Source: Candidatus Aminicenantota bacterium (GTDB lineage: Bacteria; Acidobacteriota; Aminicenantia; Aminicenantales; UBA4085). From it: a stretch of DNA of 35,467 nt. Below are positions 21,619-29,225 of this stretch, in pieces. Each line of letters opens with the position of its first letter. Within the stretch, counting starts at the first letter, position 1. The notes below the pieces were generated by a model that had not been told where the DNA came from, ran no database searches, and saw only the letters and a list, made by a program, of their open reading frames with translations. Location: the NCBI GenBank assembly GCA_016931595.1, contig JAFGEN010000258.1, forward strand, positions 1 through 35,467, written 5' to 3'. The translations under genes were made by a program, and so were the position numbers.

Positions 21619-23550
21619 ATGAAAAAAATCACCATCCGGACGGCCTTGGCGGCCGTCATCGCGGCGTCCGTTCTCTTGAGCGTTTCCGCCCAGGATTTCC
21701 CCAGGCGGGATTTCACCCCCGTCCCGTCCAAGGCCTACCAGGTCGGCGGCGTGCGGCATGGGGTCAGTTTCTTTCCCCGCTACGAGGGCGACATCATCAA
21801 GCCGAAGAAGCCGGGGACGATGGATTTTCTCCATTACCACACCTACGCCGAGGTGAACGAGTTCCTGGCCGCCTGGGCCAAGGAATATCCCGATCTTGTC
21901 GACCTGTATTCGGTCGCCAAATCATTCGAAGGCCGGGATATCCGGCAGATCACGATCACCAATAAAAAGACCGGTAAGGACACGGACAAACCGGCGATGT
22001 ACATCGAGGGGAACCGCCATTCCGGCGAAGTCACGGCGGCCGAAGCGGCCCTCTATTTTGCCTGGCACGTCTTGACCCAATACGGAAAAGACCCGGAGAT
22101 CACAAAGCTGGTCGACACCAGGGCCCTCTATGTCCGGGTGCAAAACAATCCCGACGGCTCCGAGCTCTATCTCAACACGGCCCAGTCGCTCCGGAGCACC
22201 GTCCGGCCCTATGACAACGACGGCGACGGCTTGTTGGACGAAGACCCGCCCGAGGACATCGATGGCGACGGCTTCATCCTTCAGATGCGGAAAAAAGTCG
22301 AACCGGGAAAAGGAACAATGACCATCGACCCCAACGACCCGACCGGGCGTCTGATGGTCCGGGCCGAACCGGGCAAGGGCGATTATATTGTCCAAGCTGA
22401 AGGCTGGGACAACGACGGCGACGGCCGGATCAACGAGGACGGGATCGGCGGCCTGGACCTCCACCGCAATTACCCCGAAAACTGGCGGCCGATGCCCGGG
22501 CAGGACGCCACCGGCCGGGGCTGGACCCAGGGCGGAGCCGGCGAGTACCCTCTTTCGGAAATCGAGACGCGGGCGGTGGTCCTCTTCCTGCTTCAACACC
22601 CCAACATCTCAGTCGTCCAGACCATGGACACGACCGTGCCGATGCTGCTCCACGGTCCTTCGACCAGCCGGATGGACGAGTCGATGTTCCCCGAGGACAT
22701 GAAGATTTACAAGTATTTCGACGAGGAAGGCAAGAAGCTCACCGGGTATGACCGGGCCGGCGACACTTATTTCGACTACTCGACCGGAAACCGGGGTTCC
22801 CGGATGATGACGGGCGGCCCCGGCGGAGCGGCCGGACGGCCGGCCCAGGCGCCGGAGCCGCTGTCGGGTTCGCCGCTTTTCGGCCACTCCCCCGATTTCG
22901 GCTACCTCTACTATGGGGCCGTTTGGTACGGAGACGAGCTCTGGAACGGGGGCCGGCTGCAGGATTATAACGGCGACGGCCGGGTCAGCGAGGCCGAACA
23001 GCTCCGTTATATCGACGAAAACCTGGGCGGCAGGTATTTCAAACCCTGGACCAAGGCCCTCCATCCGACCCTGGGCGAGGTTGAAATCGGCGGATTCAAC
23101 CCAAAGTACTGGAGACAGAACCCGCCCGTGGAACTCCTGGAAGAATGGGTGAAAAAAGAGGTCAATTTCAACCTTCTCCTTTATCAATCCCTGCCCCTCC
23201 CCCGCATTCAGGGAGCGGTCCTGCGGCCGGCGAAAAAAGAGAAAGGCGTCCTTGATCTGGTCGTGACCGTGGCCAACGAGGGCTTCCTGCCCACGGCCCT
23301 GAAGATGGCCGATCGGGTGAAGATCGTCCGTCCGGACAATATCACCATTACCCTGCCGAACGGCTTGGAGCTCGTTTCGGGCCGGGCCCGCCAGGAGATC
23401 GGATATCTCTCCGGCGGCCAGAAGAAAGATGTCGTCTTCAAAGTGAAAAGGACGGCGCCGGGTTCCGGCGAGCTGGACGTGGTCTTCAGCTCGACCCGGG
23501 GAGGCGTGGACAAGAAAACAATTCGTATCGAAACGCCGTCGGTTAAATAA
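21619..23550 (+). CDS. Secreted M14-type zinc carboxypeptidase homologue with calcium-loop motifs
   Basis: The 643-residue product has a signal peptide (MKKITIRTAL..., likely cut after VSA at about residue 24). A metallocarboxypeptidase domain follows with zinc-binding H134-SG-E137, NPDG at about 177-180 and DLHRNYPENW at about 280. It therefore probably trims peptides outside the cytoplasm. Four DxDG-type calcium loops are inserted (DNDGDGLLDED near 199, DIDGDG near 213, DNDGDGRINED near 264, and DYNGDGRVSEAE later). The segment where the third zinc ligand (a His) is expected reads VVQTMDTT, without histidine. Activity is therefore uncertain. I start at ATG 21619, with GAGGAGG eight bases upstream, not at 21532. 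A C-terminal beta-rich region (about 535-643) resembles an Ig-like accessory domain. Confidence 0.85.
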   Translation: MKKITIRTALAAVIAASVLLSVSAQDFPRRDFTPVPSKAYQVGGVRHGVSFFPRYEGDIIKPKKPGTMDFLHYHTYAEVNEFLAAWAKEYPDLVDLYSVAKSFEGRDIRQITITNKKTGKDTDKPAMYIEGNRHSGEVTAAEAALYFAWHVLTQYGKDPEITKLVDTRALYVRVQNNPDGSELYLNTAQSLRSTVRPYDNDGDGLLDEDPPEDIDGDGFILQMRKKVEPGKGTMTIDPNDPTGRLMVRAEPGKGDYIVQAEGWDNDGDGRINEDGIGGLDLHRNYPENWRPMPGQDATGRGWTQGGAGEYPLSEIETRAVVLFLLQHPNISVVQTMDTTVPMLLHGPSTSRMDESMFPEDMKIYKYFDEEGKKLTGYDRAGDTYFDYSTGNRGSRMMTGGPGGAAGRPAQAPEPLSGSPLFGHSPDFGYLYYGAVWYGDELWNGGRLQDYNGDGRVSEAEQLRYIDENLGGRYFKPWTKALHPTLGEVEIGGFNPKYWRQNPPVELLEEWVKKEVNFNLLLYQSLPLPRIQGAVLRPAKKEKGVLDLVVTVANEGFLPTALKMADRVKIVRPDNITITLPNGLELVSGRARQEIGYLSGGQKKDVVFKVKRTAPGSGELDVVFSSTRGGVDKKTIRIETPSVK

Positions 23551-23590
23551 AAGGCAGGGCTGCGTAGCGGAAATATTTATCGTTCGGCCG

Positions 23591-23619
23591 GGAAGAAAGT
23601 CCCGCCGCCCGCGTCTAAT
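23591..23619 (+). promoter_or_regulatory. Predicted ECF-sigma promoter for the small secreted protein
   Basis: GGAAGAA (23591-23597) and CGTCTAAT (23612-23619) are separated by 14 bases. The same two elements with exactly the same spacing occur at 24233-24261 before the ECF sigma factor gene. GGAA-type -35 and CGTC-type -10 elements are characteristic of ECF sigma promoters. A transcript would begin near 23625, just before the ribosome-binding site. Confidence 0.55.
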
Positions 23620-23635
23620 AGCCGAAGGAGTCAAT

Positions 23636-24058
23636 ATGAAAAAAATCGCGCTTCTGTCGGCTTTGGTCTTTGGATTGGGCCTGGCGGCGCTGGCTGCGGT
23701 CAATGTCACCGGGGCCTGGGAGTTCACGATGAAGATGGGCGACCGGGAGATGAATCAGGACATGACCTTCGCCCAGGACGGCGAAAAGCTGACCGTGACC
23801 ATGACCCGGACGGGCCGTGACGGCAACGTCATGGAGTCCAAAGGGGAAGGAACGGTCAAGGGAAACGAGATCGAATGGAAAATCGTCCGCCAGGGACGGG
23901 ACGGCCAGGAAATGACCACCACCTATAAAGGGACCATCGCCGACGATAACAACATGAAAGGGACGATGGAAGGCGGCTTCGGGCGTCCCGGCGGCGGCGG
24001 CGGCGGCGGCGCCATGACTCCGCCCGAGTGGACGGCCGTCCGCAAGGCCAAATCGTAG
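23636..24058 (+). CDS. Small secreted beta-rich protein of unknown function
   Basis: The 140-residue product has a clear signal peptide (MKKIALLSALVFGLGLAALAA). The mature part alternates short beta-strands (VTGAWEFTMKMGDREM, TFAQDGEKLTVTMT, GEGTVKGNEIEWKI, YKGTIADDNNMKGTM). This resembles the small TGxW-type beta-barrel modules often attached to secreted hydrolases. A run of seven glycines follows, encoded by seven GGC codons, then AMTPPEWTAVRKAKS. AAGGAG precedes ATG 23636. An ECF-type promoter motif identical in spacing to that of the sigma operon lies upstream, and a strong terminator follows, so it is probably a monocistronic member of that regulon. No enzymatic residues are evident. Confidence 0.75.
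   Translation: MKKIALLSALVFGLGLAALAAVNVTGAWEFTMKMGDREMNQDMTFAQDGEKLTVTMTRTGRDGNVMESKGEGTVKGNEIEWKIVRQGRDGQEMTTTYKGTIADDNNMKGTMEGGFGRPGGGGGGGAMTPPEWTAVRKAKS
23990..24010 (+). repeat. (GGC)7 trinucleotide repeat inside a coding region
   Basis: Seven perfect GGC units encode the glycine run of the small secreted protein. Such tracts can change length by replication slippage, here without shifting the frame. Confidence 0.9.
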
Positions 24059-24090
24059 CACCCCCCTCCTTTTTTCATTCTCTCTCTTCG

Positions 24091-24123
24091 GGGCTCCCGC
24101 CGAAAGGCGGGGGCCTCTTTTTT
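24091..24123 (+). terminator. Intrinsic terminator after the small secreted protein gene
   Basis: GGCTCCCGCC pairs over ten positions (one G-U) with GGCGGGGGCC around a GAAA tetraloop and is followed by TCTTTTTT. It separates the secreted-protein gene from the sigma factor operon. Confidence 0.85.
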
Positions 24124-24142
24124 ATATCTGCCGGTTGGATTC

Positions 24143-24151
24143 TGCTATAAT
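24143..24151 (+). promoter_or_regulatory. Extended -10 housekeeping promoter upstream of the ECF operon
   Basis: TGC followed by a perfect TATAAT (24146-24151) forms an extended -10 element; no clear -35 is present. Transcription would start near 24158, about 135 bases before the sigma factor gene, and would run through the hairpin at 24175-24211. Confidence 0.5.
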
Positions 24152-24174
24152 GGCCCGGGCCCGCGAGGGACAAT

Positions 24175-24211
24175 CCCGTCCCGCCCCGGCGCCGCGACGG
24201 GGTTTATTTTT
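24175..24211 (+). terminator. Terminator-like leader hairpin between two promoters of the ECF operon
   Basis: CCCGTC (24175-24180) pairs with GACGGG (24196-24201) around a GC-rich loop that can itself pair through GGCGCC. GTTTATTTTT follows. It lies downstream of the extended -10 promoter and upstream of the ECF-type promoter, so it could attenuate basal transcription of the sigma operon. The base-paired stem is short, so the call is tentative. Confidence 0.35.
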
Positions 24212-24232
24212 GAGCCGACGAGTCCTTTCCGG

Positions 24233-24261
24233 GGAAGAATTATCCCGCCTCCGCGTCTAAT
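24233..24261 (+). promoter_or_regulatory. Predicted autoregulated ECF-sigma promoter of the sigma/efflux operon
   Basis: GGAAGAA (24233-24239), 14 bases, CGTCTAAT (24254-24261): the same motif and spacing as at 23591-23619. ECF sigma factors commonly drive their own operon, and the site is about 30 bases before the sigma gene. Only two instances were found in the window. Confidence 0.6.
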
Positions 24262-24292
24262 GGATGTCGGAGGATAATGAGCGTGAACGCGA

Positions 24293-24862
24293 ATGGACGA
24301 ACAGACGCTGGTCGAGCTGTCCCGCAACGGACGACGCGACGCCTTCGAACAGTTGGTGGTGATGTATAACCAAAAGGTCTTCGCCCTCGCTTACGGTTTC
24401 GTCAGGGACCGGGCGACGGCCGACGACCTGACCCAGGAGATTTTATTGAAAGTGTACCAGGCCCTTCCGTCGTTCCGGGTCGAGTCGGAATTCGGGACGT
24501 GGCTGTACCGGATCGCCGTCAACCATGTCAAGGACCATTTACGGAAAGCGTCCCGGCGCCGGACCGTCTCCCTGGACCAGGTCGGCGAAGGCCCGATGGC
24601 GGTCGACGGCGGGGCGGAGTCGCGCGTCCAGGCGAGCGAGGAGGAAAAACGCCGGCGCGAAGTCTTCCGGATGCTGGAGACCCTGCCGGACAAGTACCGG
24701 ATTATTCTCACCCTTCGAGACGTGGAAGGCCTTCCCTACGAAGAAGTCGCCCGGACGCTGGGGATCGCCCCGGGAACGGTCGATTCCCGCCTTCACCGGG
24801 CCCGGAAAATGCTTCGAAAGAAAATGTCGCCCTACCTCAGGGTGGAAGGAGGAAGACCATGA
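24293..24862 (+). CDS. ECF-family (RpoE-like) RNA polymerase sigma factor
   Basis: This is a 189-residue two-domain sigma factor that redirects RNA polymerase to stress promoters. Region 2 includes ADDLTQEILLKVYQALPSF and FGTWLYRIAVNHVKD (about 45-85). Region 4 has LPDKYRIILTLRDVEGLPYEEVA and a helix-turn-helix LGIAPGTVDSRLHRAR (about 125-180). ATG 24293 is the first possible start after an in-frame stop, but the GGAGG at 24269 is 19 bases away and better serves an overlapping upstream ATG at 24277. The gene overlaps its anti-sigma partner as ATGA. A matching promoter motif upstream suggests that it activates itself. Confidence 0.94.
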   Translation: MDEQTLVELSRNGRRDAFEQLVVMYNQKVFALAYGFVRDRATADDLTQEILLKVYQALPSFRVESEFGTWLYRIAVNHVKDHLRKASRRRTVSLDQVGEGPMAVDGGAESRVQASEEEKRRREVFRMLETLPDKYRIILTLRDVEGLPYEEVARTLGIAPGTVDSRLHRARKMLRKKMSPYLRVEGGRP

Positions 24863-25368
24863 ACTGCCGCAAGGCGGAGCGTTGGCTTCTTGCGTCCTTT
24901 GACCGGGACCTTCCCGCGGCCGACCGTGACATCCTGGAGGGGCATCTGAACGCGTGTTCCGCATGCCGGAAGAAGGCCGAGGAATATGTCATGATCCGCG
25001 GCCGCCTGGCCGGAGACCGGACCCCCGAACCGCTTCCTCATTTCTGGGAGCGGTTGGAGTCCCGCCTCATCGAATCCCGCTCGTCCGCTCCCGGGGCCGC
25101 CTTGGTCCGTCTCTGGACCCGGGCGATTCCCGTCTCCCTGTCGCTTCTGGCCGGATTCCTCGTCGCAACATTGTTCTTTCTCCCGCCCGTCCGGCCGGGC
25201 GATTCGACCGGGGCGGAAACCGCGGGCCTTTCCGGGTCCCAGACTCTCTTGCTGACCGACGGCAACCCAATCGCCGAGGCCGCCCCGATTTTCGAGGAAA
25301 GCCGGCGGGACGTGCGCAATCTCCAGGTCCTCTTCGCCGCCGTTGAACTTCCGGCGGGAAAACGGTGA
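24859..25368 (+). CDS. Membrane-bound anti-sigma factor with ZAS zinc finger
   Basis: The 169-residue protein starts MNCRKAERWLLA and has the HLNACSAC motif (His29, Cys33, Cys36), the HxxxCxxC zinc-binding anti-sigma signature. One transmembrane helix follows (about 90-109), then a short extracytoplasmic region. It probably holds the ECF sigma factor inactive at the inner membrane until an envelope signal releases it. The start at 24859 overlaps the sigma stop as ATGA; the ORF-track start at 24499 runs through the sigma gene and is rejected. The next gene begins within a few bases of its stop. Confidence 0.9.
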   Translation: MNCRKAERWLLASFDRDLPAADRDILEGHLNACSACRKKAEEYVMIRGRLAGDRTPEPLPHFWERLESRLIESRSSAPGAALVRLWTRAIPVSLSLLAGFLVATLFFLPPVRPGDSTGAETAGLSGSQTLLLTDGNPIAEAAPIFEESRRDVRNLQVLFAAVELPAGKR

Positions 25369-25370
25369 CG

Positions 25371-25883
25371 ATGATGAAACAATCCCGCCTCTGGATCGTG
25401 CTCTCGCTGGTCCTGGTCTTCGCCGCCGGCGCGGCCGCGGGCATTTTCGCCCAGCGCTGCTTGTTCAAATCGAAAGCCCCTCAGCGGACGCAGCAAAATC
25501 GCGGGCCTTCGCCGGCCGAGTGGGAAAAAAGCCTCGGCTTGACGGAAGAGCAAAAAACGCAAATCCACGAGATTTTTAAAAAAAGCGACGTCCGGATCGG
25601 CGAGCTCCGCTCGGATTATTACAAGCGGGTGGGCGAGATCCGGTCCCAGCTCCGCAAGGACATCAATGCCGTCCTGACGCCCGAGCAAAAGGCCAAGCAG
25701 GACGAGATGGAGAAAAAATTACGCGAGGCGCGGAAGAAGGACGCCGAACGCCGTTCGGCCGAGTCCGGCCCTCGCCCGAAGGACAGCCCTTCGAAGGAGA
25801 ACGCCAATGAAAAAGAAACTCGCGATCGGAGCAGTGATCCTGGTCATCGTAGCCGGGATTATCCTGGGTTTTTCCCTTTTTAA
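25371..25883 (+). CDS. Spy/CpxP-like periplasmic LTxxQ protein
   Basis: The product of about 170 residues has an N-terminal hydrophobic segment (signal anchor or signal peptide, about 6-28). A charged helical region follows with two LTxxQ motifs, LTEEQKTQ (about 57) and LTPEQKAK (about 102), as in the Spy/CpxP/heavy-metal-resistor family. Such proteins act as periplasmic chaperones or sensors of envelope stress. GTG 25365 would overlap the anti-sigma stop as GTGA; I prefer ATG 25371. The frame stays open past the start of the MacA-like gene, overlapping it by 77 bases and adding a basic, arginine-rich tail. Confidence 0.8.
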   Translation: MMKQSRLWIVLSLVLVFAAGAAAGIFAQRCLFKSKAPQRTQQNRGPSPAEWEKSLGLTEEQKTQIHEIFKKSDVRIGELRSDYYKRVGEIRSQLRKDINAVLTPEQKAKQDEMEKKLREARKKDAERRSAESGPRPKDSPSKENANEKETRDRSSDPGHRSRDYPGFFPF

Positions 25884-27222
25884 AAAGGACAAGACAACCG
25901 CCGACCAGTACCGGACCGCGGCCCTGACCAAGGGCGACATCGAGGCCCTGGTCGTTACCTCCGGGACGATCAACCCGGTCGATATCATCGATATCGGAGC
26001 CCAGGTGTCGGGCAAGATCATCAAGCTCCATGCCGACTTCAATTCAGTCGTTACGGCCGGCCAGATCGTGGCCGAGCTCGACCAGGAGATTCTCAAGTCC
26101 AAGGTCGAGCAGAACGAGGCCAGCTACCAAAGCCGGCAAGCCTCCGTGGAGCAGGCCAAGGTCACCCTGGAAAATGCCAAGAAAAAATGGGAGCGGACCC
26201 AGGACCTGTTCAGCCGCGAGCTCGTGTCCTTCGAGGAGAAGGAAAACGCCGAGGCCAATTTCATCGGGGCCAAGGTCGGCCTTCAGCAGGCCGAGGCCTC
26301 CCTGGCCCAACAGAAGGCCGCCCTCGAACAGAGCAAGGTCGACATGTCCTACGCCGTCATCCGCTCCCCCATCGACGGGACGGTCATCACCCGCAAGGTC
26401 AATGTCGGTCAAACCGTGATTTCGAGCATGAATCCTCCTGTATTGTTCCAGGTCGCGAGCGACCTGACCAAGATGCAGGTCAAATGCGCGGTCGACGAGG
26501 CGGATATCGGCCGGGTCCAGGAAAGCCAGAAGGTCCGTTTCTCGGTCGACGCCTTCCAGGGCGAAGTCTTCAACGGCGAGATCCTCCAGGTCCGCAACTC
26601 CCCCACAACGTCCCAGAACGTCGTCACGTACGAGGTCATCATCAACGCCTCAAACCCGGAGAAAAAGCTCCGGCCGGGGATGACCGCGACCGTCTCGATC
26701 ATCACCGGCGAAGCCCGGGGCGTCATCAAGATCCCCAACGCCGCCCTTCGCTTCACGCCCAACCTTCCCAAGGAGGAAATGGACAAGCTCCTGGAGGAAC
26801 TGCGGGCTTCCATGCAGGCCAAGCGGGGAGCCGACGGTCAACCCCAGCCGGCCGGAGAGCAGCCGGAAGCCGTTCAACCCCAGACGGGCGGCCAGCAACC
26901 GGCAGGCGCCCAGGTCCAGGTCCCCCTCGGCCGGCGGCCCAATTTCGCCCAGATGACGCCCGAGCAGCGCCAGCAATTCGCCCAGAGCCGCGCCCGCCGT
27001 TCCAGCAGCCAGGTCTGGATTCTCGAAGCCGACGGCAAGATCCGGCCCGTTCCGGTCCGGACCGGCGTGACCGACAATTCCTTTACCGCTCTCGTCGGCG
27101 GGAACCTCGAGGAAGGGATGATGATCATCCTGGGAGTCGGAACCGGCGCCTCGACCACCGGCCAGAACCAGACGCGCGGCGGCATGCCGGGCATGATGAT
27201 GATGGGGGGACCGGGCCGCTGA
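25807..27222 (+). CDS. macA: MacA-like periplasmic adaptor of a tripartite efflux pump
   Basis: This membrane-fusion protein joins the inner-membrane ABC transporter to the outer-membrane channel. The 471 residues include an N-terminal anchor (about 5-23), a lipoyl half (IGAQVSGKIIKLHADFNSVV), a long alpha-hairpin (about 95-180) and the second lipoyl half (VIRSPIDGTVITRKVNVGQTV). A beta-barrel domain follows (to about 310). Compared with E. coli MacA (371 residues) it has an insertion of about 80 residues (about 321-400), rich in Gln, Pro and Gly and including MTPEQRQQFAQ, similar to the LTxxQ motif next door. The C-terminus is Met/Gly-rich (MPGMMMMGGPGR). AAGGAGAA precedes ATG 25807. Confidence 0.9.
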   Translation: MKKKLAIGAVILVIVAGIILGFSLFKKDKTTADQYRTAALTKGDIEALVVTSGTINPVDIIDIGAQVSGKIIKLHADFNSVVTAGQIVAELDQEILKSKVEQNEASYQSRQASVEQAKVTLENAKKKWERTQDLFSRELVSFEEKENAEANFIGAKVGLQQAEASLAQQKAALEQSKVDMSYAVIRSPIDGTVITRKVNVGQTVISSMNPPVLFQVASDLTKMQVKCAVDEADIGRVQESQKVRFSVDAFQGEVFNGEILQVRNSPTTSQNVVTYEVIINASNPEKKLRPGMTATVSIITGEARGVIKIPNAALRFTPNLPKEEMDKLLEELRASMQAKRGADGQPQPAGEQPEAVQPQTGGQQPAGAQVQVPLGRRPNFAQMTPEQRQQFAQSRARRSSSQVWILEADGKIRPVPVRTGVTDNSFTALVGGNLEEGMMIILGVGTGASTTGQNQTRGGMPGMMMMGGPGR

Positions 27223-27247
27223 GTCCGGGCCGCGGGGTGAATTCATC

Positions 27248-27931
27248 ATGGACAACAACATCATCCGGCTGGAGAACCTGACCAAGACTTATCACGTCGG
27301 GGAAACCGAGGTCCGGGCCCTCCGCGGGGTGAGCAACGTCGTTCCGAAAGGGGATTTCGTGGCCATCATGGGGGCTTCGGGTTCGGGCAAGTCGACGATG
27401 ATGAACATCATCGGCTGCCTGGACAAGCCGACGACGGGCCAGTACCTCCTGGACGGCGTGGACATCGCCGGGCTGAACCGAAACGAGCTGGCCGAAATCC
27501 GCAACCGCAAGATCGGCTTTGTCTTTCAATCGTTCAACCTTCTGGCCCGGACGACGGCCCTGGAGAATGTCGAGCTTCCCCTCGTTTACGCCAACGTTCC
27601 TTACAAGGAAATGACGTCACGGGCGATGGCCTCGCTGGCCAAGGTCGGGCTGAAAGGGCGGGAAACACATAAAACCAACCAGCTTTCGGGCGGCGAACAG
27701 CAGCGGGTGGCCATCGCCCGGGCTTTGCTCAACAACCCCCAACTCATCCTAGCCGACGAGCCGACGGGAAACCTCGACTCGCGGACCAGCGACGAGATCA
27801 TGAACATCTTTGAAACGCTCAACCACGAGCAGGGCATCAGCATCGTCATGGTGACCCATGAGCCGGACATCGGCTCACGGGCCAAGCGCCGGATCCATAT
27901 GAAGGACGGCCTCATCGTCCGCGAGGATTAA
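27248..27931 (+). CDS. MacB-type ABC transporter ATP-binding protein
   Basis: The 227-residue ATPase has Walker A MGASGSGKSTMMNIIG, Q-loop IGFVFQSFNLL, signature LSGGEQQRVAIARALL, Walker B LILADEPTGNLD and the switch segment VMVTHEPD. These are typical of the MacB/LolD subfamily, whose transporters work by mechanotransmission. In E. coli MacB this domain is fused to the permease; here it is a separate polypeptide. ATG 27248 follows the adaptor gene by 25 bases. The permease follows after 11 bases. Confidence 0.93.
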   Translation: MDNNIIRLENLTKTYHVGETEVRALRGVSNVVPKGDFVAIMGASGSGKSTMMNIIGCLDKPTTGQYLLDGVDIAGLNRNELAEIRNRKIGFVFQSFNLLARTTALENVELPLVYANVPYKEMTSRAMASLAKVGLKGRETHKTNQLSGGEQQRVAIARALLNNPQLILADEPTGNLDSRTSDEIMNIFETLNHEQGISIVMVTHEPDIGSRAKRRIHMKDGLIVRED

Positions 27932-27942
27932 GGAGAACCGGC

Positions 27943-29169
27943 ATGAACTTCTTTCGAATCTTGAAAGTCTCCCTCCGGGCACTGGCCCGGAATAAAATGA
28001 GGACCTTCCTGACCTGTCTGGGGATCATCATCGGCGTGGCCGCGGTCATCGCCATGGTCAGCATCGGCTCGGGAGCCCGGGCGGCCGTCGAATCGCGGTT
28101 CGAATCCATGGGGACCAACCTCATTTCTGTCCGCGGCGGCAACCGGAGCATGGGCGGCGTTCGGACCCAATCCGGCCAGTATAACCGGCTGACGGCCGAA
28201 GACGCCGAGGCCATTGCCCTTCTCCCCTCGGTCGAGGCGGTTTCTCCCAGCGTCAGTAGTCGGGCCCAGGTCATTTACGGCAACAAGAACTGGAACACAT
28301 CGGTCCAGGGCGCGGGAGCCGACTATCCGACCGTCCGAAAGTGGGAAATCGAGTTCGGGTCGTTCTTCGACGAGAGCATGGTCCGGTCGGGGGCCAAGGT
28401 GGCCGTCATCGGGACCGACATCCGGGACAACCTCTTCGAGGAAGGGGAGGACCCGATCGGCAAGACCGTCCGGATCAACCGGGTTCCCTTCCTTATCCTC
28501 GGCATCCTCAAGGACAAAGGCGAATCGGGCGGCTTTGGAAGCCGCGACGACACCATCATCGTCCCCTTCACCACCGCCATCCGGCGCCTCCAGCGGTCCG
28601 ATTACCTGAATTCGATCGACGTTTCGGCGGCCTCCGCCGATCTGACCACGCAAGCCCAGGTGGAAATCACCGACCTTCTTCGAAACCGCCATCGCATTCC
28701 CGAGGGCGGAACCGACGATTTCACCGTTTCGAACATGGCCGAGATCGCCGAAGGCGCGGCCGAGGCGACCGGCATCCTGACGCTCCTCCTCGGGTCGATC
28801 GCCTCGATCTCGCTGCTCGTCGGCGGGATCGGGATCATGAACATCATGCTGGTCTCGGTGACCGAGCGCATCCGGGAAATCGGCATCCGGATGTCCATCG
28901 GGGCCAAGGAGCGGGACATCCTCGTCCAGTTCCTGGCCGAGGCCATCGTTCTCAGCCTCCTGGGCGGAGTCCTGGGAATCGGCCTGGGGATCGGCATCTC
29001 CAAGCTGCTCAAGTACATCTCGATTTTTTCCTCCATCCAGACCGTGGTGTCCTGGAGCTCGGTCTTCCTGGCCTTCGCTTTTTCCGGGTCGGTGGGGGTT
29101 TTCTTCGGATTCTACCCGGCCCGGAAGGCCTCCAAGCTCGACCCGATCGAAGCCTTGCGCTACGAATAA
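27943..29169 (+). CDS. MacB-type ABC transporter permease
   Basis: The 408-residue protein has the MacB/FtsX layout: one N-terminal transmembrane helix (about 20-45, including FLTCLGIIIGVAAVIAM) and a large periplasmic domain (about 50-280). Three C-terminal helices follow (about 285-400, including LLLGSIASISLLVGGIGIMNIMLV, split here by GIGIMNIMLVSVTERIREIG). The sequence ends with PARKASKLDPIEALRYE, the family's characteristic C-terminus. It should use the adjacent ATPase and the MacA-like adaptor to push substrates from the periplasm through the TolC-like channel. Candidate substrates are antibiotics, peptides or lipopeptides; none can be chosen from sequence. Confidence 0.93.
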   Translation: MNFFRILKVSLRALARNKMRTFLTCLGIIIGVAAVIAMVSIGSGARAAVESRFESMGTNLISVRGGNRSMGGVRTQSGQYNRLTAEDAEAIALLPSVEAVSPSVSSRAQVIYGNKNWNTSVQGAGADYPTVRKWEIEFGSFFDESMVRSGAKVAVIGTDIRDNLFEEGEDPIGKTVRINRVPFLILGILKDKGESGGFGSRDDTIIVPFTTAIRRLQRSDYLNSIDVSAASADLTTQAQVEITDLLRNRHRIPEGGTDDFTVSNMAEIAEGAAEATGILTLLLGSIASISLLVGGIGIMNIMLVSVTERIREIGIRMSIGAKERDILVQFLAEAIVLSLLGGVLGIGLGIGISKLLKYISIFSSIQTVVSWSSVFLAFAFSGSVGVFFGFYPARKASKLDPIEALRYE

Positions 29170-29225
29170 GCGGGGGATTTCAGAGCGATTCGCCGACAAC
29201 GCAGAATGCAGAAGGAGAAAGAGAT

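Noticed and set aside
27928-29199. 423-residue minus-strand ORF opposite the MacB-like permease
   Set aside because: It is a low-complexity, charged antisense frame with no independent support.
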